Below are positions 45,615 through 54,442 of a stretch of 64,000 nucleotides of DNA, one piece after another. The DNA lies in contig NZ_JACHCR010000004.1 of NCBI RefSeq assembly GCF_014205845.1, positions 124,001 to 188,000 on the forward strand. The letters run 5' to 3'. Position numbers and translations under genes: made by a program. The notes under the pieces are model-generated. The model worked only from the letters and a program-made list of their open reading frames with translations. It had not been told where the DNA came from and ran no database searches. The stretch's first letter is position 1. Each line of letters starts with the position of its first letter. Origin of the DNA: Mucilaginibacter cryoferens. GTDB lineage: Bacteria; Bacteroidota; Bacteroidia; Sphingobacteriales; Sphingobacteriaceae.

Positions 45615-45616
45615 AT

Positions 45617-45910
45617 TTGGATTTTAATAAAACCGTGGAAGCATTGGCAACTCTTCTTATTATTCTGTTCGGCTTGTTGCCTTATTTATGGCTTTTTTAC
45701 AAAGAGGTAAATCTTCGCATAAGGTTGCTGATGGCAAGCGTGACAATGTTTGGTATTTTTGCAGTACTATGGATTGCCGTTTATTGGGGATGGGAAAGTA
45801 TAGCGCTTGTGGCCTATGGTTACAGCGGCGGCATGTGGATCATCTTTATGATAAATTTTAGCATCATCATTGTTAGCTGGGTAATTTCAATATTAGCCAA
45901 ATGGTTTTAA
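45617..45910 (+). CDS. small three-helix membrane protein of unknown function
   Basis: 97 residues opening at a TTG (45617), 2 nt after the GHL10 stop, so translationally coupled. Three predicted membrane helices (about 7-24, 32-55 and 69-93) and almost no soluble part. TTG starts are used elsewhere in the window (truB), which supports the call. No family recognised. An alternative is that it is a chance ORF, but the composition, the spacing and the lack of a competing gene favour a real product. Confidence 0.6.
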   Translation: MDFNKTVEALATLLIILFGLLPYLWLFYKEVNLRIRLLMASVTMFGIFAVLWIAVYWGWESIALVAYGYSGGMWIIFMINFSIIIVSWVISILAKWF

Positions 45911-45956
45911 ACTGATATTTTGAAAATCAACCGGATTTCCTGATCCTGCAATATTG

Positions 45957-46814
45957 CTATCCCAAAATGTTTAACAATTCATTCAATTCCGCAACCTTTT
46001 CTGCCGAACCCAGGTTTTCATACGCGCTTATCAAATTGCGGATAACGCGTTTTATGATATCGGTGTTGGAGCATGGTTCGTAAAATTGCTTGTCGAATTT
46101 AAGGTTGAGCTGTTTCAGAAACATATCTACATCCCTGCGGCCAAAAATAAGGCCTTTGTTAAATGCGTTGATGTAAAACATGATGCCGCTTTCAAAATCA
46201 CTTTCCCTGCTTTCGTCAAGGTAAGCTAAAATAAAGTACTTGGGCAGGTTTACACCATATACCGGGATATCCAGCTTTTGGGCTATAACAGAATAAATAA
46301 TAGCCAGCGAGATCTGGTTCCCTTTTTTGGTTTCCAGCACCTGGCTCAAAAAGCTGTTTTGCGGGTCGAGGTGGTTGGAGGTATTGCCGCTAAAGCCGTA
46401 AATATTATAAAAAACGTGGTTAATAAGTTTTATCTGCTCTTTAGGGCTGGCCTCGTTCATCATCTGTATCCAGATATCGCGTTTTATGGCTTCTATCTGG
46501 TTTATTACCTTTTGGTCGTCCAGATCGGGGTATTGGTAGCGGTTAATAATGAGGGTGCCTTGCAGCAAATCAAATGCCCCGCTTTGATGCCATAGTTTCA
46601 GGTCGTTTTTTAAGGTGCTAAACTGAATTTCGTGTACCAGGTTGGCAATCCGCTCCTGCTGTATTGCATCAAAGGCCTGTTCAAACGCGGTTTCCAGGTA
46701 GGCTATTACTTCGGTACCGTAACCAAGCAGTTTTTCATGAACATGATCGTAGATCTCGTTATCAGGGTCATCCAGTAAGCGGATCAAAGAGTTTACTTCC
46801 GTTGGATTTATCAT
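45957..46814 (-). CDS. SirB1/transglutaminase-core2 family protein
   Basis: 285 residues. The central part (IYGFSGNTSNHLDPQNSFLSQVLETKKGNQISLAIIYSVIAQKLDIPVYGVNLPKYF in sections) matches the SirB1 group of transglutaminase-like proteins; the C-terminal part (FDKQFYEPCSNTDIIKRVIRNLISAYENLG) carries a TPR-like helix pair. The catalytic Cys of true transglutaminases is absent, and the His of the family's GHF or QHF motif is Tyr here (PKYF), so enzymatic activity is unlikely. Divergent from the methyltransferase-like gene at 46858. Role unknown. Confidence 0.8.
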   Translation of the reverse strand: MINPTEVNSLIRLLDDPDNEIYDHVHEKLLGYGTEVIAYLETAFEQAFDAIQQERIANLVHEIQFSTLKNDLKLWHQSGAFDLLQGTLIINRYQYPDLDDQKVINQIEAIKRDIWIQMMNEASPKEQIKLINHVFYNIYGFSGNTSNHLDPQNSFLSQVLETKKGNQISLAIIYSVIAQKLDIPVYGVNLPKYFILAYLDESRESDFESGIMFYINAFNKGLIFGRRDVDMFLKQLNLKFDKQFYEPCSNTDIIKRVIRNLISAYENLGSAEKVAELNELLNILG

Positions 46815-46844
46815 ACACTATAATGCTAAAATACTAAACTTTTT

Positions 46845-46852
46845 TATTTTTG
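46845..46852 (+). promoter_or_regulatory. -7 box immediately before the methyltransferase-like gene at 46858
   Basis: TATTTTTG matches TAnnTTTG and ends 5 nt before the ATG. Same geometry as truA and prfB. Confidence 0.4.
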
Positions 46853-46857
46853 CGTCG

Positions 46858-47454
46858 ATGTTAAATCTCAGATTAGTGCAAGATTATTTGCTTCACCGCA
46901 TAAAAGCTAATAACCGGCACGGTGTACACTCGCCCTTTGTGTATAACCTCATAGATACCGTAATTTACGATTACAGCAACCAAGCGGCTTATAGCGAGCT
47001 GGAAGCAGGGGCCGAAAGCGGAGGTTTAAAACCCAAAGTAATCAGGCTAATTTATCGCCTTGCTAAGCATTTTAACCCGGTTGGCATTACAATAATTGGC
47101 AACGGTAATGCATCAGCAAATCTGCACCTGCAAAAGGCAGTACCAAAAGCAAAATTTAATACAGCTGTTACCGATCAGGAACTTATCGGTATAACAAAAT
47201 CAGATCTGGTTGTTTTTTATGGCGATAATCTTAAGGCATCAACGTTAAAATATTTTGAAGCCTGCCTGCCCAAAGTAAATGAAGAAACAATATTGATGTT
47301 TACCAATATGCATCAGGATAAAAATTTAAAGCAAACCTGGAACCACGTAAAAGCACATCCCCGGGTAACATTAACAATAGATCTGTTTTGGATCGGCCTT
47401 GTGTTTTTCAAAATCGGCCGGGCAGAGAAGGAGCATTTTAAAGTGAAGTACTAA
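46858..47454 (+). CDS. shrunken SAM methyltransferase-like protein, probably without activity
   Basis: 198 residues, against about 250-260 for the family as I know it. The ends match Bacteroidota class I methyltransferases: NRHGVHSPFVYNLID at the start and KAHPRVTLTIDLFWIGLVFFK at the end. Between them, the DFGAGS-like segment is missing, motif I is reduced to ITIIGNGNASA, and the acidic loop and linker that bind SAM are deleted (about 45 residues). The reading frame is open and not truncated, so it is a pseudoenzyme or a gene under decay rather than an obvious pseudogene. A -7 box lies 5 nt upstream. Confidence 0.7.
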   Translation: MLNLRLVQDYLLHRIKANNRHGVHSPFVYNLIDTVIYDYSNQAAYSELEAGAESGGLKPKVIRLIYRLAKHFNPVGITIIGNGNASANLHLQKAVPKAKFNTAVTDQELIGITKSDLVVFYGDNLKASTLKYFEACLPKVNEETILMFTNMHQDKNLKQTWNHVKAHPRVTLTIDLFWIGLVFFKIGRAEKEHFKVKY

Positions 47455-47548
47455 ATATGTTTATTGGTTCACTAGTCTATTTTGTTCATTGGTACTTATC
47501 AATTCTGCCATTGTAGATCAAACCTACAACCTGAGAACTGCCAACTGA

Positions 47549-48685
47549 TTAAAACGCTTGCCCCAAAGCTGCATAGAAACCGCTTTGCCTTTTTTCGCCT
47601 GGGTTTTTCTGACCAATACCATAATCAGCACGGATGCTGAGGCCTTTTTCAATATCGAAGAAATAGCGTACGCCGCCACCATAATTGGGTTTTAACTGTG
47701 CCCAGCTAAAGCTTTTGTTAAAAACTTCGCCCGTGCCCACAAAGCCAACAAGGCCAATACGCGGACTTAAACGATACCGTAACTCGGTTTGGCCTGCAAG
47801 CATGTTGCGATCGCGGTACCGACCATTATAATAGCCCCGCATCATCTCATCATTGCCCAATGCAGGTAACCAGTAAAACGGCGATCCGCTGCCGGTTAAG
47901 CTTTGCTCTTGTATGTCAACCCCTAAAACAAACTTTTTACTTAAAGCAAAAAACTGTGAGTACTCTACATTTAAAAAGCCGCCGTTGTATCCTTTATTAC
48001 CAAATCCTTTTATCGCTTCAAACGAGCTGGTAATTATAACACCCCTGGTGCTGTAAGTATTGTTATCGCGGCTATCAAACGTTACGCTTGGACCCAGGTA
48101 AATGTTGCTGCCCCCTCCATGGTTTTCTACCCTTTGGTCGGTATAAAAAATACTATTGGCTTCGGCAACAGGGATTTTGTAACGGATGGCTCCTGCCACA
48201 ATGCCCGCGTACAGGTTATCGGTTAACTTTTTTTCGGCACCCAGGTAAGCTTTTATTCGTTCTTGCCCTACCCGTACAACATCGGCAGCACGGGTGTTGT
48301 TGCCAATACCATAAAAGTTAAAAGGGAAATTAATGTAGCCAACCCCGGCTGTTAAATGGTAGGTGTTTTTGGGGGTCCAATAGCTGGTGTTTATACTAAA
48401 GCGACTTTGCCCCTTGGTTGTACCTGTAGCGTAACCGAAGATACTAGATACCCTGGTATTGCTTTTTATCGAATCGGAATAGAAGGAAAATAAACCCGCC
48501 CCGCCCGCTTCTAGGCCTGTTTCTGGTGCCGAAGTAAGTACCGGCAAAATAGCAAAACTGCTTTTGCGGGTGGTATCCTTACTCAAATACATTTTACGGA
48601 TAAACTTAGGAATGTAGCCTTGAGAAAAGCCGGTTTGCACAAAAAATAAGAGCAGTATGAAAGTTACGAGTGTTTTCATTGGCAA
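47549..48685 (-). CDS. BamA/TamA (Omp85)-like outer membrane beta-barrel protein without POTRA domains
   Basis: 378 residues with a signal peptide (about 1-22, FVQTGFSQG). The rest is a predicted outer-membrane barrel: SFAILPVLTSAPETGLEAGGAGLFSF, GPSVTFDSRDNNTYSTRGVII (the Omp85 central motif), MMRGYYNGRYRDRNMLAGQTELRYRL and YGGGVRYFFDIEKGLSIRADYGIG are typical of the surface-antigen (Bac_surface_Ag) domain. POTRA repeats are absent, so it is not the BAM core itself. It ends in a terminal Phe (QAF), as outer membrane proteins do. Start at ATG 48683-48685 or the ATG two codons later. Confidence 0.85.
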   Translation of the reverse strand: MPMKTLVTFILLLFFVQTGFSQGYIPKFIRKMYLSKDTTRKSSFAILPVLTSAPETGLEAGGAGLFSFYSDSIKSNTRVSSIFGYATGTTKGQSRFSINTSYWTPKNTYHLTAGVGYINFPFNFYGIGNNTRAADVVRVGQERIKAYLGAEKKLTDNLYAGIVAGAIRYKIPVAEANSIFYTDQRVENHGGGSNIYLGPSVTFDSRDNNTYSTRGVIITSSFEAIKGFGNKGYNGGFLNVEYSQFFALSKKFVLGVDIQEQSLTGSGSPFYWLPALGNDEMMRGYYNGRYRDRNMLAGQTELRYRLSPRIGLVGFVGTGEVFNKSFSWAQLKPNYGGGVRYFFDIEKGLSIRADYGIGQKNPGEKRQSGFYAALGQAF

Positions 48686-48773
48686 AAGGCCGCTAATATA
48701 CCGTCATTTTTTAGTTTGGTGAGTAATCAATCGGGCTATTTTCAAATTAAAAGCCATAATTAAGTAAAATACC

Positions 48774-48781
48774 TATTTTTG
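48774..48781 (+). promoter_or_regulatory. -7 box of the deoxyhypusine synthase-like gene
   Basis: TATTTTTG matches TAnnTTTG, 24 nt before the ATG at 48806. Confidence 0.4.
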
Positions 48782-48805
48782 CACCTGAAATTTTATTGAT
48801 ACACT

Positions 48806-49786
48806 ATGAGCATCACACGAGGACCTATTTCGCAGTTTATTGAAAAAAACTACCTGCATTTTAACTCCGCAGCATTAATGGATGCCGCTAAAGGATACGA
48901 GACCCACCTGGATGAAGGCGGTAAAATGATGGTAACCCTTGCCGGCGCCATGAGCACTGCCGAGCTGGGAATTTCACTGGCCGAGATGATTCGCCAGGAT
49001 AAAATAGCCATTATCTCTTGTACAGGTGCCAACCTTGAAGAGGATATTATGAACCTTGTGGCGCACTCGCACTACAAAAGAGTACCTAACTACCGCGATC
49101 TTAGTCCGCAGGATGAGTGGGACTTGTTAGAGCACCATTATAACCGTGTTACCGATACCTGTATCCCCGAAGAAGAAGCATTTCGCAGGCTGCAAAAGCA
49201 TATTCACAAAATATGGAAAGATGCAGACAACAGCGGCGAACGCTATTTTCCGCATGAGTACATGTACAAAATATTATTAAGCGGCGAGTTGGAGCAATAC
49301 TATGAGATAGACCCAAAAAACTCATGGATGCTGGCCGCTGCCGAAAAAAATCTGCCAATTGTTGTGCCAGGATGGGAGGATAGTACCATGGGTAATATTT
49401 TCGCTTCATACCTTATCAAAGGCGAGCTTAAAGCGTCGACCATGAAAAGTGGCATTGAGTATATGGCCTGGCTTGCCGATTGGTATACTAAAAACTCATC
49501 GGGCAAAGGCATTGGCTTTTTCCAGATAGGTGGTGGTATAGCAGGCGATTTTCCTATTTGTGTTGTACCGATGCTTTACCAGGATATGGAAATGCACGAT
49601 GTTCCTTTCTGGAGTTACTTCTGCCAGATCTCGGATTCTACAACATCTTACGGTTCTTACTCTGGTGCAGTACCTAACGAGAAAATAACCTGGGGCAAGC
49701 TGGATATTCATACACCCAAATTTATAGTGGAGAGTGATGCTACAATTGTGGCTCCCCTAATTTTTGCGTGGATATTAAAACAATAG
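48806..49786 (+). CDS. deoxyhypusine synthase family protein
   Basis: 326-residue member of the deoxyhypusine/homospermidine synthase family, which transfers an aminobutyl group from spermidine using NAD. NAD-binding and active-site segments are visible: MVTLAGAMSTAELGISLAEM, IISCTGANLEEDIMN, GKGIGFFQIGGGIAGDFPI, and the C-terminal ITWGKLDIHTPKFIVESDAT, in which WGK is the expected site of the catalytic Lys. Bacteria have no eIF5A, the normal eukaryotic substrate, so a homospermidine-type polyamine reaction or another acceptor is more likely. Single gene; no polyamine genes nearby. Confidence 0.9.
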   Translation: MSITRGPISQFIEKNYLHFNSAALMDAAKGYETHLDEGGKMMVTLAGAMSTAELGISLAEMIRQDKIAIISCTGANLEEDIMNLVAHSHYKRVPNYRDLSPQDEWDLLEHHYNRVTDTCIPEEEAFRRLQKHIHKIWKDADNSGERYFPHEYMYKILLSGELEQYYEIDPKNSWMLAAAEKNLPIVVPGWEDSTMGNIFASYLIKGELKASTMKSGIEYMAWLADWYTKNSSGKGIGFFQIGGGIAGDFPICVVPMLYQDMEMHDVPFWSYFCQISDSTTSYGSYSGAVPNEKITWGKLDIHTPKFIVESDATIVAPLIFAWILKQ

Positions 49787-49949
49787 GCAAAATTTATAAT
49801 TGTTGGTAGGGTATTAAACCTCCAAATAATTTGCTAAATGGCGTAAATATGCTTAAAGCGGTGTTTAAATGACGTTTTTGCATTTATTTAGAACGATTAT
49901 AAATTATAGGTTACTGTCATTTATGTGTCAGCGATACTGTAATAAATTT

Positions 49950-49957
49950 TACTTTTG
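49950..49957 (+). promoter_or_regulatory. -7 box of the act-cox operon
   Basis: TACTTTTG matches TAnnTTTG, 83 nt before actA. It lies in a 254-bp AT-rich gene-free leader; no -33 TTG at the exact distance. Confidence 0.45.
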
Positions 49958-50040
49958 TGGCTGTAATATTCAGATGCGGCATACATCTTTACAGCGGAAT
50001 AATACATTAACATAAAAATTATTTAGCATAAATACACTTT

Positions 50041-51321
50041 ATGAGAAGTTTCTCATTGATTTTTAAACAATTCTCAAGGTCGGTTTTACTGATTGTTGGG
50101 TTTGCTTTTTGGGGTTTTTCGGCTGCTTACGCGCAAACGGACGCTGCTAAGGGCGAAACCATTTTTAAATCCAAATGTACGGCCTGTCACAAAGTCGATC
50201 AGATAATGACCGGTCCGGCGTTAGGCCCGCAACTTACTGAGGAAACCGACGACAAGTACCTTACCAAATGGATTCAGAACAACCAGGCCCTTATCGCGGC
50301 AGGCAATCCAAAAGCACTTGCAATAGTTAAGAAGTTTGACGGGAAGGCGATGACCACCTTTACAGAGCTTTCTGATGCAGATGTTGGTAATGTGATCGCT
50401 TACGTTCGTGCCGACTGGAAACAGATTCAGGACGATAAAGCTAAAGCACCAGCCGGTGGCGCAGTGGCCGAAGATAAAGGCCCAAGCGAATTGGTTGTTT
50501 GGGGTTTAATAGGCATTATTGTTATAGCCTTCATCGTAATACTTGTTTTAAATAAAGTAGTTGGCACTTTAGAGCGCCTGCTGCTTAAAAATAAAAACCT
50601 GGTAATTGAAGATGAGCCTGTTGCGGTTGATGAGCATGGTAACGCGGTTGATAAAAACGCACTGCTTAAAAAGATCCTTAAAAACAAAAAACTGGTATTC
50701 TTTATACTCTTATGCGGTACCATTGCTATGGGCAGCTGGGGATGGGTTACGTTATGGAATACTAATGTACACCAGGGTTACCAACCGGTACAGCCTATAA
50801 AATACTCTCACGAGTTGCACGCCGGTACTATGAAAATAGATTGCCAGTACTGCCATACAGGTGCATACAAATCAAAAAACGCGTCAATTCCATCATTAAA
50901 CGTGTGTATGAACTGCCACAAGGTTGTTAAAACCGAATCGCCAGAGATTCACAAGATCTATGATGCTTTGGGTTACGATCCTAAAACGCAGAAATACGAC
51001 AGTACAGCAGCTAAGCCTATTCAATGGGTACGTGTTCACAACCTGCCAGATCTGGCTTACTTTAACCACTCACAGCACGTTAAAGTTGGCGGTATCAAAT
51101 GTCAGACTTGCCACGGTCCGGTTGAAACCATGAAAGAGGTTTACCAGTACTCTCCGCTTACCATGAAATGGTGTATTCAGTGCCACAAACGTACCGAGGT
51201 TAATGCCAAAGGCAACGCTTACTACGATAGCATACTGGCCGCTCATGATAAGATCAAGAAAGGCGAGAAAGTTACTGCCGCAGTATTAGGTGGTATCGAG
51301 TGCGGTAAATGTCACTATTAA
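50041..51321 (+). CDS. actA: alternative complex III subunit ActA, six-heme cytochrome c
   Basis: Electron-carrying subunit of alternative complex III (quinol:acceptor oxidoreductase). 426 residues: signal peptide (about 1-31), a monoheme cytochrome c domain with CTACH (46-50), a membrane segment (about 150-172), a linker, a second membrane segment (about 217-238) and a pentaheme domain with CQYCH (268-272), CMNCH (289-293), CQTCH (354-358), CIQCH (378-382) and CGKCH (421-425). That makes six c-type hemes. The monoheme N-terminal part is fused onto the classical pentaheme ActA, as appears usual in Bacteroidota. First gene of the operon. Confidence 0.93.
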   Translation: MRSFSLIFKQFSRSVLLIVGFAFWGFSAAYAQTDAAKGETIFKSKCTACHKVDQIMTGPALGPQLTEETDDKYLTKWIQNNQALIAAGNPKALAIVKKFDGKAMTTFTELSDADVGNVIAYVRADWKQIQDDKAKAPAGGAVAEDKGPSELVVWGLIGIIVIAFIVILVLNKVVGTLERLLLKNKNLVIEDEPVAVDEHGNAVDKNALLKKILKNKKLVFFILLCGTIAMGSWGWVTLWNTNVHQGYQPVQPIKYSHELHAGTMKIDCQYCHTGAYKSKNASIPSLNVCMNCHKVVKTESPEIHKIYDALGYDPKTQKYDSTAAKPIQWVRVHNLPDLAYFNHSQHVKVGGIKCQTCHGPVETMKEVYQYSPLTMKWCIQCHKRTEVNAKGNAYYDSILAAHDKIKKGEKVTAAVLGGIECGKCHY

Positions 51322-51358
51322 TAAATAAGAATTTAGCATTACAGTTTATATAGCTTAA

Positions 51359-54300
51359 ATGGACAGCAATAAAAAATACTGGAAAGGTTTAGAAGAACTA
51401 AACAGAACACCAGAATTTGTTGAGAAAAATAAAAACGAGTTTGCAGAGCCAATTCCTATTGAGGATTTGCTAAGCGGATCTGGTTTATCGGCTAAAACTC
51501 CCCGCCGCGACTTTTTAAAGGCGCTTGGCTTTGGTGTTGGTGCTGTTACACTGGCTGCTTGTCAAAAAGTGCCTGTGCACAAATCAATCCCTTATTTAAT
51601 AAAACCTGAGGAAGTTACACCTGGTGTGGCCAACTACTATTCTTCTACTTACGAAGGACAGGCTATATTGGTAAAAACACGCGAAGGTCGCCCTATTAAA
51701 GTAGAAGGTAACCCTAACGATGTTTTTGCAAAGGGTGGTTTAAGCGCGCAGGGCCAGGCTTCGGTTTTGGATCTGTACGATGTAAACCGTACCCAGGACC
51801 CTAAAATTAATGGCGCTGATGCAGCATGGCCAGAGGTTGATGCTTTTGTTTTACGCGAGCTTGCCGCTGTTGCAGCTGCAGGTAAAGGTATCCGTATAGT
51901 TACTTCAACTATTCACAGCCCATCAACTTTAGCTGTTATTGCCGATTTTGTTGCCAAATACCCTACGGCCAAACATATCAATTATGATGCGGTATCTTAT
52001 ACAGGTATTATCCAGGCTAACCAAAATAGCTTTGGTAAAGCCGTATTGCCACATTACAACTTTGATAAAGCAGAAGTTATAGTAAGCTTCGGTGCCGATT
52101 TCCTTGGTACCTGGATCTCGCCAGAAGAGTTTACCCGCCAATACGTATCAAACCGTAACGGCAAATCGTTAGAAGCCAAAAAAATGTCGCGCCACATTCA
52201 GTTTGAGACTGGCATGAGCATGACTGGTACCAACGCCGATAACCGTTATCCTATTAAACCATCCGAAGAAGGTATCGCTTTATTAAGTTTATATAACGCG
52301 ATAGCAGGTGCTGGTCTTGCAGGTTCAAAAAAACTAAGCAATAAAGCTGTAGATAACGCCATTACCCTTGCCGCGAAAGAATTACTTGCAGCTAAAGGTA
52401 AAGCGTTGGTTGTTGCAGGCTCAAACGATGTTGCTACACAAACTTTAGTAAACGCCATCAACTCATTATTGGGTAGCTATGGTAACACTATCGATCTTAA
52501 CAATCCATCAAAACAATATGCTGGTAACGACCAGGATTTTGCCGGATTTGTAAGTGAGTTAAGCAACGGCAGCGTTGGCGCAGTATTATTTTTGAATGCC
52601 AACCCCGCTTACGATTACTTTAAAGCAAAAGAATTTACAGACGCACTTAAAAAAGTACGTTTAAAAATATCATTCTCAGACCATGCAGATGAAACCGCTT
52701 TACTATCAAACGTAGTAGCGCCAAATCATCATTACTTAGAGTCGTGGGGAGATGCTAACGCAGTTGAAGGTTACTACACCGTAGTGCAGCCAACTATCAA
52801 CCCTGTTTATAACACCCGCCAGGCCGAGCATAGCTTACTGGTATGGGGCGAAAATCCGGTTAAAGATTACTACACTTACGTACGTAACAACTGGGATAAA
52901 GGCTTATTAGCAAAAGCGGGTTTATCTGGCCAAAAAGGCTGGGAAACCCTATTGCAAACAGGTATGATTAAAACAGCGCCTGTTGCAGCAACCAGCTATA
53001 CTTTTAGCCACGATTTAAATGCGGTAGCACAAACAATTATTGATCATAGCAACAGCCTGGTATCGGGTGATAGCTTTGAGTTACAGGTTTATCAATCTGT
53101 TGCAATGGGCGATGGCAAGCGTGCCAACAACCCGTGGTTACAGGAGTTGCCAGATCCGGTTTCTAAAGTTACCTGGGATAACTTTGCAGCAATGTCAATT
53201 GCCGATATTCAGAAATTGAAGTATGAAGAAGGTGATGTAATTAAGATAGAAGCTAACGGTTATACCGTTGAACTACCAGTTTTGGCACAACCAGGCCAGG
53301 CGCAGGGTACTATTTCTATCGCTGTTGGTTACGGCCGTCAAAGTGCTGGCCCGGTTGGTAATAATGTAGGCGAAAACGCATTCCCTTTCTATAGCTACCG
53401 TAACGGAACATTCCAAACTACAGCTATAATTAAGAGTTTTGCTAAAACCGGCAGAATATCAACACTTGCCCAAACACAAACTCACCACTCTTACGAAGGT
53501 AGAAGTGTTATCCGTGAAGCATCATTTACAGCATATAAAAAGAACCCGGCTGCCGGTAGCGGTAACGAGGGCGAGCATAAAGATTATAACAAAGAAAGCC
53601 TTTGGGATGATCATGATCGTCCGGTTTACGACTGGGTTATGGCTATCGACCTTAATGCCTGTACCGGTTGTGGTGCCTGTATTGTAGCTTGTAGCGCCGA
53701 AAACAATATCCCTGTTGTAGGTAAAGACGAAGTTAAACGTCGTCGCGAAATGCACTGGATACGTATAGATCGTTATTATAGCTACAACGATAATGGTGAA
53801 AGCGAAAAAGCGGTAACCAAAGAAGATGAAATTGCTAAACTTACCAATTTCGATAACGTATCTGTAGTGCATCAGCCAATGCTGTGCCAGCACTGTGATC
53901 ACGCTCCTTGCGAAACAGTTTGCCCGGTATTAGCAACCGTACACTCATCAGAAGGTTTAAACCAGATGGCTTATAACCGTTGTATTGGTACACGTTATTG
54001 TGCAAATAACTGCCCTTACAAAGTACGTCGCTTTAACTGGTTTAACTATTGGAACGACTCTCGTTTTGATAACTACCTTAATAACGAACATACACAACTG
54101 GTATTAAACCCGGATGTTACTACACGTTTCCGTGGGGTAATGGAAAAATGCTCTATGTGTGTGCAACGTATCCAAGCCGGTAAATTGAAAGCCAAGATCG
54201 AAAAACGTCCACTTAAAGACGGCGAGATCCAGGTGGCCTGCCAGCAAACATGTTCTGCAAACGCAATTGTATTTGGTAACAGAAACGACAAAACTTCTGA

Positions 54301-54415
54301 AGTTTACAAAGCGTTACAAAGCGAAAGAACTTATTACGTACTCGAAGAGTTAAACGTACAGCCAGGTATAGGTTACCAGGTTAAGGTTAGAAATCTAAAC
54401 GAATTAGAGGCTTAA
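51359..54415 (+). CDS. actB: alternative complex III subunit ActB, iron-sulfur protein of the CISM family
   Basis: 1018 residues. A twin-arginine signal (PRRDFLKALGFG, about 48-59) is followed by LAAC, so it is probably a Tat-exported lipoprotein. The long middle resembles molybdopterin oxidoreductases without cofactor-binding residues; the C-terminal 260 residues carry ferredoxin-like clusters: CTGCGACIVAC (about 767), CQHCDHAPCETVCP (about 842), YCANNCPYKVRRFN and CSMCVQRIQAG, CQQTCSANAI. It passes electrons from quinol to the ActA hemes. 37 nt after actA. Confidence 0.95.
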   Translation: MDSNKKYWKGLEELNRTPEFVEKNKNEFAEPIPIEDLLSGSGLSAKTPRRDFLKALGFGVGAVTLAACQKVPVHKSIPYLIKPEEVTPGVANYYSSTYEGQAILVKTREGRPIKVEGNPNDVFAKGGLSAQGQASVLDLYDVNRTQDPKINGADAAWPEVDAFVLRELAAVAAAGKGIRIVTSTIHSPSTLAVIADFVAKYPTAKHINYDAVSYTGIIQANQNSFGKAVLPHYNFDKAEVIVSFGADFLGTWISPEEFTRQYVSNRNGKSLEAKKMSRHIQFETGMSMTGTNADNRYPIKPSEEGIALLSLYNAIAGAGLAGSKKLSNKAVDNAITLAAKELLAAKGKALVVAGSNDVATQTLVNAINSLLGSYGNTIDLNNPSKQYAGNDQDFAGFVSELSNGSVGAVLFLNANPAYDYFKAKEFTDALKKVRLKISFSDHADETALLSNVVAPNHHYLESWGDANAVEGYYTVVQPTINPVYNTRQAEHSLLVWGENPVKDYYTYVRNNWDKGLLAKAGLSGQKGWETLLQTGMIKTAPVAATSYTFSHDLNAVAQTIIDHSNSLVSGDSFELQVYQSVAMGDGKRANNPWLQELPDPVSKVTWDNFAAMSIADIQKLKYEEGDVIKIEANGYTVELPVLAQPGQAQGTISIAVGYGRQSAGPVGNNVGENAFPFYSYRNGTFQTTAIIKSFAKTGRISTLAQTQTHHSYEGRSVIREASFTAYKKNPAAGSGNEGEHKDYNKESLWDDHDRPVYDWVMAIDLNACTGCGACIVACSAENNIPVVGKDEVKRRREMHWIRIDRYYSYNDNGESEKAVTKEDEIAKLTNFDNVSVVHQPMLCQHCDHAPCETVCPVLATVHSSEGLNQMAYNRCIGTRYCANNCPYKVRRFNWFNYWNDSRFDNYLNNEHTQLVLNPDVTTRFRGVMEKCSMCVQRIQAGKLKAKIEKRPLKDGEIQVACQQTCSANAIVFGNRNDKTSEVYKALQSERTYYVLEELNVQPGIGYQVKVRNLNELEA

Positions 54416-54442
54416 AATTTTTGTATACAGATATTAAAATAT

